Source of the DNA: T3Sed10-241 sp036751905
Lineage (GTDB): Bacteria > Bacteroidota > Bacteroidia > Flavobacteriales_D > Cryomorphaceae
Assembly (NCBI GenBank): GCA_036751905.1
Contig: DAIOTP010000040.1
Location: 1-23,709 of the forward strand
Direction: 5' to 3'
DNA: 23,709 nt
A program made the translations under genes and the position numbers. The notes beneath the pieces were generated by a model that was not told where the DNA came from, did no database searches, and worked only from the letters and a program-made list of their open reading frames with translations. Below, one piece after another: positions 20,687-23,709 of the stretch (position 1 is its first letter; each line of letters opens with the position of its first letter).

Positions 20687-21094
20687 TTACTTTTTTTTGC
20701 CCAACTTAGCGATGCGGAAGGCGAGGCCCATTCCTTCAAAGTCGTCGTTGCAAGCGAATGCAGGCATACCGCAACCTGTGCTCACACCTATGCGCGTATC
20801 GCCAAGGGAACCGAGATGGGTGGCAATAGAAACTGTGCCTTCGGGATATACAAAACTGTACCACACGTCGTTCACCATCTGGGTGCCTCCGCAGGGCAGG
20901 GTGGGACCATTCACTATGGTGCCTACATTAGAACCCGACACCCATCCACCATTGATGTCAATGGGTGTTGCATTGACACAGGCGTCACTTGCTGGAGCCT
21001 GGCTTTGAGCGGTGTTGATATTCAAGCCAACAAGAAGTGTAAAGATGAGGAAAACTGGCAGCCTGAACAGGCCGGTTTGTACAGGTTGGTTCAA
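20687..21094 (-). pseudogene. Truncated secreted protein (signal peptide plus partial adhesin-type domain)
   Basis: A 135-codon frame. It has a signal peptide-like start (LPVFLIFTLLVGLNINTAQSQ), then DACVNATPIDINGG, CGGTQMVNDVWYSFVYPEG, DTRIGVSTGCG and ACNDDF, the opening part of a beta-rich domain common in large Bacteroidota surface proteins. The domain stops abruptly after ACNDDF, replaced by GMGLAFRIAKLGKKK, and there is no T9SS sorting domain. No ATG is available: the frame begins after a TAG, with TTG at 21094 as the only near start. The 3' end runs through an A8 tract (20691-20698 on the plus strand as T8), a likely frameshift point. It is probably a decayed remnant of a longer gene, though expression of a short secreted protein cannot be excluded. 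Confidence 0.5.
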
Positions 21095-21103
21095 GGCATA
21101 AGC

Positions 21104-21198
21104 CTAGTAGTTTGCCGTAAATCCAAGGAAGTTTCCGTCCGCATCAAATTGGGCAGCATTTTCGCAACTGTAAGGGCAGGGCGACGCTGAGTCGATTT
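21104..21198 (-). pseudogene. Small coding remnant upstream of the truncated secreted protein
   Basis: A stop-to-stop minus-strand frame of about 31 residues with cysteine-rich, surface-protein-like content (SASPCPYSCENAAQFDADG, then NFLGFTANY and a stop). It has no start codon. It fits a gene end left by deletion or rearrangement, and lies just before the truncated frame at 20687-21094. Confidence 0.3.
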
Positions 21199-21234
21199 CA
21201 CCTTAAGGTCTCCTTGCGGGAAAAACAGCAGCAT

Positions 21235-21268
21235 AAAAAACCCCGAACGCGAGGCGGTCCAGGGTTTT
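21235..21268 (-). terminator. Intrinsic terminator of the FG-GAP surface protein gene
   Basis: On the minus strand AAAACCC and GGGTTTT form a 7-bp stem (21262-21268 with 21237-21243) around an 18-nt GC-rich loop, ending in a run of six T. It lies 22 bp after the stop codon of the 21290-23185 gene. Confidence 0.7.
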
Positions 21269-21289
21269 GACTTTTATCTCAGAGGTGGG

Positions 21290-21556
21290 TTATCTGGCAA
21301 TTATGAACTTTTCAATTTTCACTTCCTTCTGGGTTGTCAGCCTGTAAAGGTATACCCCATTGGGCAGGTGACTTCCGTCAAAATCGAAGCGGTAGTCAAC
21401 GCCCTCTTCGGCCACGCCGCTGAAGAGCGACTGCACAAGGCGTCCGCCCATGTCATACACCTCGAGGGTGGCTCTGCCATTTTCCGGAAGGGTAAAGCTT
21501 ATGGTGCTGAGGCCGGTGGTAGGATTGGGCTGGCTGTGGAGGAGGGCTGACTGGCA
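21290..21556 (-). repeat. Sorting-domain DNA repeat, copy 1
   Basis: This ~270-bp 3' end is nearly the same as 23327-23597. Long runs match exactly, for example around CATACACCTCGAGGGTGG (21451 and 23490 regions) and CATTTTCCGGAAGGGTAAAG. It encodes the T9SS sorting domain in both genes. The genes' regions upstream of the sorting domain differ more. Confidence 0.75.
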
Positions 21557-23185
21557 AGGAGCTATTGTAAAAGGAATCAGGTTGCTCAGAGCGCGGCAAC
21601 CTTTGAGGTCACCAACGAATTCCACACCTGAAACTTGACCCGGTAACAAAAAAGAAAGGTGTGCGGCGGTGTAGTTGCCAGGCTGCAAAGCACTTAAATT
21701 CATTACACCACTTTGGTTGGCACGTACGATGCGGCCGTTGCTGTTGCGAACAATGCCAAAAACACCCAGGCCAGAGTTGCTACTTACCTGAAGGCTTAAA
21801 CCGCCACCGTGGCTTTCAGGACAAAAAGTTTCATCTGGCAAGTTAGAGCTGAGTAATCCTGGTGTCAGTGCATTGCAGTTGAGTCCGTTGGAATATATTT
21901 TAAGATCCCATCGTGAAGTGCTCAAAGGCGGGATTAAGCCATTGATCAATAAATCCGGTTTGCCATTTCCGCTGAAATCTTCGAATATGGCTTGGCCTCT
22001 GGGTGTGATAAAATCGTTGTAGCTGAAATTTTGAAACACAGTGCTCGTCGGTGCAGGGTTGAAATTTGCAGCTCCGTCATTGAGCATCAGCACGGAACCT
22101 AATTTAGCTCCTTGTTCCAGTAGCCCTACAAGTTGTGCATCTATGAATGGTGCATTGCGTCGTCCGGTTATGAACACATCCACATCGCCGTCGCCATCTA
22201 CATCAGCACAAGCTATATGCCCTCTGAACATTCTTGGTAAACCATGTCCAAGGTGTTCGGTGAAGCTGTTATTGCCTTCATTGAGCAAGATGCTGGTGTA
22301 CATTCCACCTGTACTGTTCAGTTCATTTTGAGTCAGCGAAGTATTGTTCAGGCCGCTCACTATGATGTCGGGCAGGCCATCGCCATTGAAATCGGCGAGG
22401 GCTAAATCACCATTTGCAATGGCTCCATTGGCAAATTTGTCATTGAGGTTGGCTTTTGTGAAGGAGTTGTCTCCATTGTTTATGAAGGTTTCTATAGAGG
22501 GGGTTGTACCTACATTCGGTATGAACACAAACGACGATGTGACGAAATCAATGAGCCCATTGCCATTGAGGTCGCCAAAGGTCCATTTTAAAGAGTTCGT
22601 GTTCGCGTTTATTGTATTTATTAGGTTGAAGCTGCCGTTGGATGTGCCCGAAAAAAGTCTAAAAGTCCCTGTGGATGCCACCATGATATCGGTGAGTCCG
22701 TCATCATTAAAGTCAGTGGGTTGTATGTAAATGAAGGATTCAACAGTGCTGGGTAGTTGATTTTCAGCGATTGAAAAATTTCCATTTCCATCATTGAGGT
22801 AAATCATAGGTTCTATGATCTGTGATCCAAAAATTCGTGCGATCAGCAAATCTGGATTTCCGTCGTTGTTAAAATCACCCACAGCAAATGGACGCAGCAA
22901 TGGGTTGAAGGCTGCGACAGGGGATGCAATGTTTGTAGGGTTATTTGTAAAAAAGCCATACCCATCATTGAGCCAAACGGCGATTTTTTGCTCAGAAGGG
23001 TCGTAAGCTACAAAGTCGGGGGCACCGTCCTGATTCATGTCATGCACCAGTGTGTATTCTGGAGCGGCATTTGCTGGGTATTCAAATGGCCATTGGTTGT
23101 ATTGTACTTGGGCACAGAGCGAATTGCTCAAGTTGTAGGCAAGGCCAAAGATAGCTGTGGCAAGAAATAATGCAGTTGTTTTCAT
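21290..23185 (-). CDS. T9SS-secreted FG-GAP/VCBS repeat surface protein
   Basis: A 631-residue exported protein. Residues 1-25 are a signal peptide (SNSLCAQ). Residues ~45-420 carry seven FG-GAP/VCBS-type calcium-binding repeats: DMNQDGAPDF, DFNNDGNPDL, DFNDDGLTDI, DLNGNGLIDF, DFNGDGLPDI, DVDGDGDVDV and DFSGNGKPDL. Together they should form a beta-propeller, as in integrin alpha-like adhesins. Residues ~455-545 are one copy of the unnamed domain found twice in the 1956-3329 protein (SSNSGLGVFGIVR, LQPGNY, GCRALSN). Residues 548-631 are a T9SS sorting domain (SQPNPTTGLSTISF, LEVYDMGGRLV, LPNGVYLYRLT, KIEKFIIAR). It is likely a surface or secreted adhesin or ligand-binding protein; the ligand is unknown. 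A T-rich terminator follows. Confidence 0.9.
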   Translation of the reverse strand: MKTTALFLATAIFGLAYNLSNSLCAQVQYNQWPFEYPANAAPEYTLVHDMNQDGAPDFVAYDPSEQKIAVWLNDGYGFFTNNPTNIASPVAAFNPLLRPFAVGDFNNDGNPDLLIARIFGSQIIEPMIYLNDGNGNFSIAENQLPSTVESFIYIQPTDFNDDGLTDIMVASTGTFRLFSGTSNGSFNLINTINANTNSLKWTFGDLNGNGLIDFVTSSFVFIPNVGTTPSIETFINNGDNSFTKANLNDKFANGAIANGDLALADFNGDGLPDIIVSGLNNTSLTQNELNSTGGMYTSILLNEGNNSFTEHLGHGLPRMFRGHIACADVDGDGDVDVFITGRRNAPFIDAQLVGLLEQGAKLGSVLMLNDGAANFNPAPTSTVFQNFSYNDFITPRGQAIFEDFSGNGKPDLLINGLIPPLSTSRWDLKIYSNGLNCNALTPGLLSSNLPDETFCPESHGGGLSLQVSSNSGLGVFGIVRNSNGRIVRANQSGVMNLSALQPGNYTAAHLSFLLPGQVSGVEFVGDLKGCRALSNLIPFTIAPCQSALLHSQPNPTTGLSTISFTLPENGRATLEVYDMGGRLVQSLFSGVAEEGVDYRFDFDGSHLPNGVYLYRLTTQKEVKIEKFIIAR

Positions 23186-23218
23186 GGTTGATTGTTCTAA
23201 AGAGTGAGTAGAGTAATA

Positions 23219-23236
23219 GTTACAATAATTTGTAAC
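23219..23236. promoter_or_regulatory. Perfect inverted repeat upstream of the FG-GAP protein gene
   Basis: GTTACAA (23219-23225) and TTGTAAC (23230-23236) are perfect arms around TAAT, 34 bp before the ATG on the minus strand. Size and symmetry suit a dimeric regulator, and the place suits promoter control. The protein that binds it is unknown. It overlaps a partial TTTG/TA promoter pattern. Confidence 0.4.
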
Positions 23237-23270
23237 AAATCAAATTATCCATTCGCTGCATGGCAAAAGT

Positions 23271-23298
23271 AAAGCCACCCGGGCTGGCGGGTGGCTTT
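23271..23298 (-). terminator. Intrinsic terminator of the partial T9SS gene
   Basis: A perfect 11-bp stem, AAAGCCACCCG (23271-23281) / CGGGTGGCTTT (23288-23298), with a 6-nt loop, 28 bp after the stop codon of the 23327 gene. On the minus strand it is followed by ACTTTTG. Confidence 0.75.
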
Positions 23299-23326
23299 TG
23301 CTGATGGACAAAATATGTAGGCCTGT

Positions 23327-23597
23327 TTACCTGGCAATCATGAATTTTTCAATCATCACATCCTGCTCCATGGTGAGCCTGTAGAGGTACACCCCATTGG
23401 GCAGGTGGCTGCCGTTGAAGTCGAAGCGGTACTCCGTATCGGCTTGGGCCTGCTGGTTGAAGAGGCTTTGTACCAGACGTCCGCTCATGTCATACACCTC
23501 GAGGGTGGCCCGGCCATTTTCCGGAAGGGTAAAGCTTACAGTGCTGAGGCCTGTGGTGGGGTTGGGCTGGCTGTGGAGGAGGGCAGGGGGGCTGCAA
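23327..23597 (-). repeat. Sorting-domain DNA repeat, copy 2
   Basis: Homologue of 21290-21556 in the partial gene at the window edge. It differs mostly at third codon positions and in a variable segment after QSLF. The two direct copies, about 2 kb apart, could recombine. Confidence 0.75.
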
Positions 23598-23709
23598 TCG
23601 TTCACCGTTACGGCTATGATGTTAGAGCGACGCACGCAGGCGGGAAGGTTTTGGGGATCAACAGAGTTGGGGTTGATGCCACTGGCAAATACTGCCCGCG
23701 TTACGCGGT
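23327..23709 (-). CDS. C-terminal part of a T9SS-secreted protein (5' end outside the window)
   Basis: The frame is open to the window edge, so about 126 C-terminal residues are seen and the start is missing. The GTG at 23635 is internal to the frame and is not a real start. The end of the unnamed domain is visible upstream (GINPNSVDPQNLPACVRRSN, then IIAVTVNDC). The T9SS sorting domain follows: ALLHSQPNPTTGLSTVSF, LEVYDMSGRLVQSLF, LPNGVYLYRLT and MIEKFMIAR. The sorting domain is almost identical, in protein and DNA, to that of the 21290-23185 gene just downstream, which suggests recent duplication or gene conversion. A strong terminator follows the stop. What the missing N-terminal part does cannot be known. 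Confidence 0.88.
   Translation of the reverse strand, partial: RVTRAVFASGINPNSVDPQNLPACVRRSNIIAVTVNDCSPPALLHSQPNPTTGLSTVSFTLPENGRATLEVYDMSGRLVQSLFNQQAQADTEYRFDFNGSHLPNGVYLYRLTMEQDVMIEKFMIAR

Overview
The window looks like a chromosomal segment of a member of the Bacteroidota, probably a Flavobacteriales/Cryomorphaceae-like lineage. The evidence is the type IX secretion (T9SS) C-terminal sorting domains, a Fibrobacter-type paralogous (FISUMP) protein, bacillithiol synthesis (BshB1), Bacteroidota-style promoters (TTTG / TAnnTTTG) and a general lack of Shine-Dalgarno sequences. A run of 10 Ns at 1813-1822 marks an assembly join.

Layout. (1) 53-1665: an IS3-family insertion sequence with 25-bp imperfect inverted repeats, two transposase frames joined by a canonical A-AAA-AAG frameshift site, and an unusually long 3' tail. 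(2) 1670-1953: an 8-bp tandem repeat array interrupted by the N gap and by short GNA-triloop inserts. (3) 1956-3329 (minus): an exported FISUMP-domain protein with two copies of an unnamed ~90-residue domain. (4) 3910-5217 (plus): a PlsC-like acyltransferase, convergent with a T9SS cargo protein (5440-7659, minus); hairpins lie between them. (5) 7857-8778 (minus): a 41-residue FeoB-associated Cys-rich membrane peptide and a Crp/Fnr-family regulator, divergent from the next block. (6) 9043-17792 (plus): a tightly packed ten-gene operon, ccmB-ccmC-ccmD-ccmE-ccmF-DUF2520-kdsC-like-ubiA-like-maf-bshB1. (7) 18007-20049 (minus): a membrane class III adenylate cyclase with a periplasmic TPR sensor. 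(8) 20050-21198: non-coding DNA and gene remnants. (9) 21290-23709 (minus): two T9SS surface proteins, one cut by the window edge, with nearly identical sorting domains and both carrying the domain seen in (3).

How the parts fit. The ccm genes build the membrane part of System I cytochrome c maturation: heme export and handling by CcmB/C/D, the heme chaperone CcmE, and the heme lyase CcmF. CcmE is the CxxxY variant and CcmC carries an extra ~120-residue extracytoplasmic domain. ccmA, ccmG and ccmH are not in the window. The same transcript appears to carry envelope (KDO phosphatase), prenyl transfer, nucleotide house-cleaning (Maf) and bacillithiol genes. The divergent Crp/Fnr regulator is a natural candidate for redox control, but no operator was identified. 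The most unusual items are the shared unnamed domain (four copies in three proteins), the GNA-hairpin tandem array, the variant Ccm components and the apparently leaderless start of the ccm operon.
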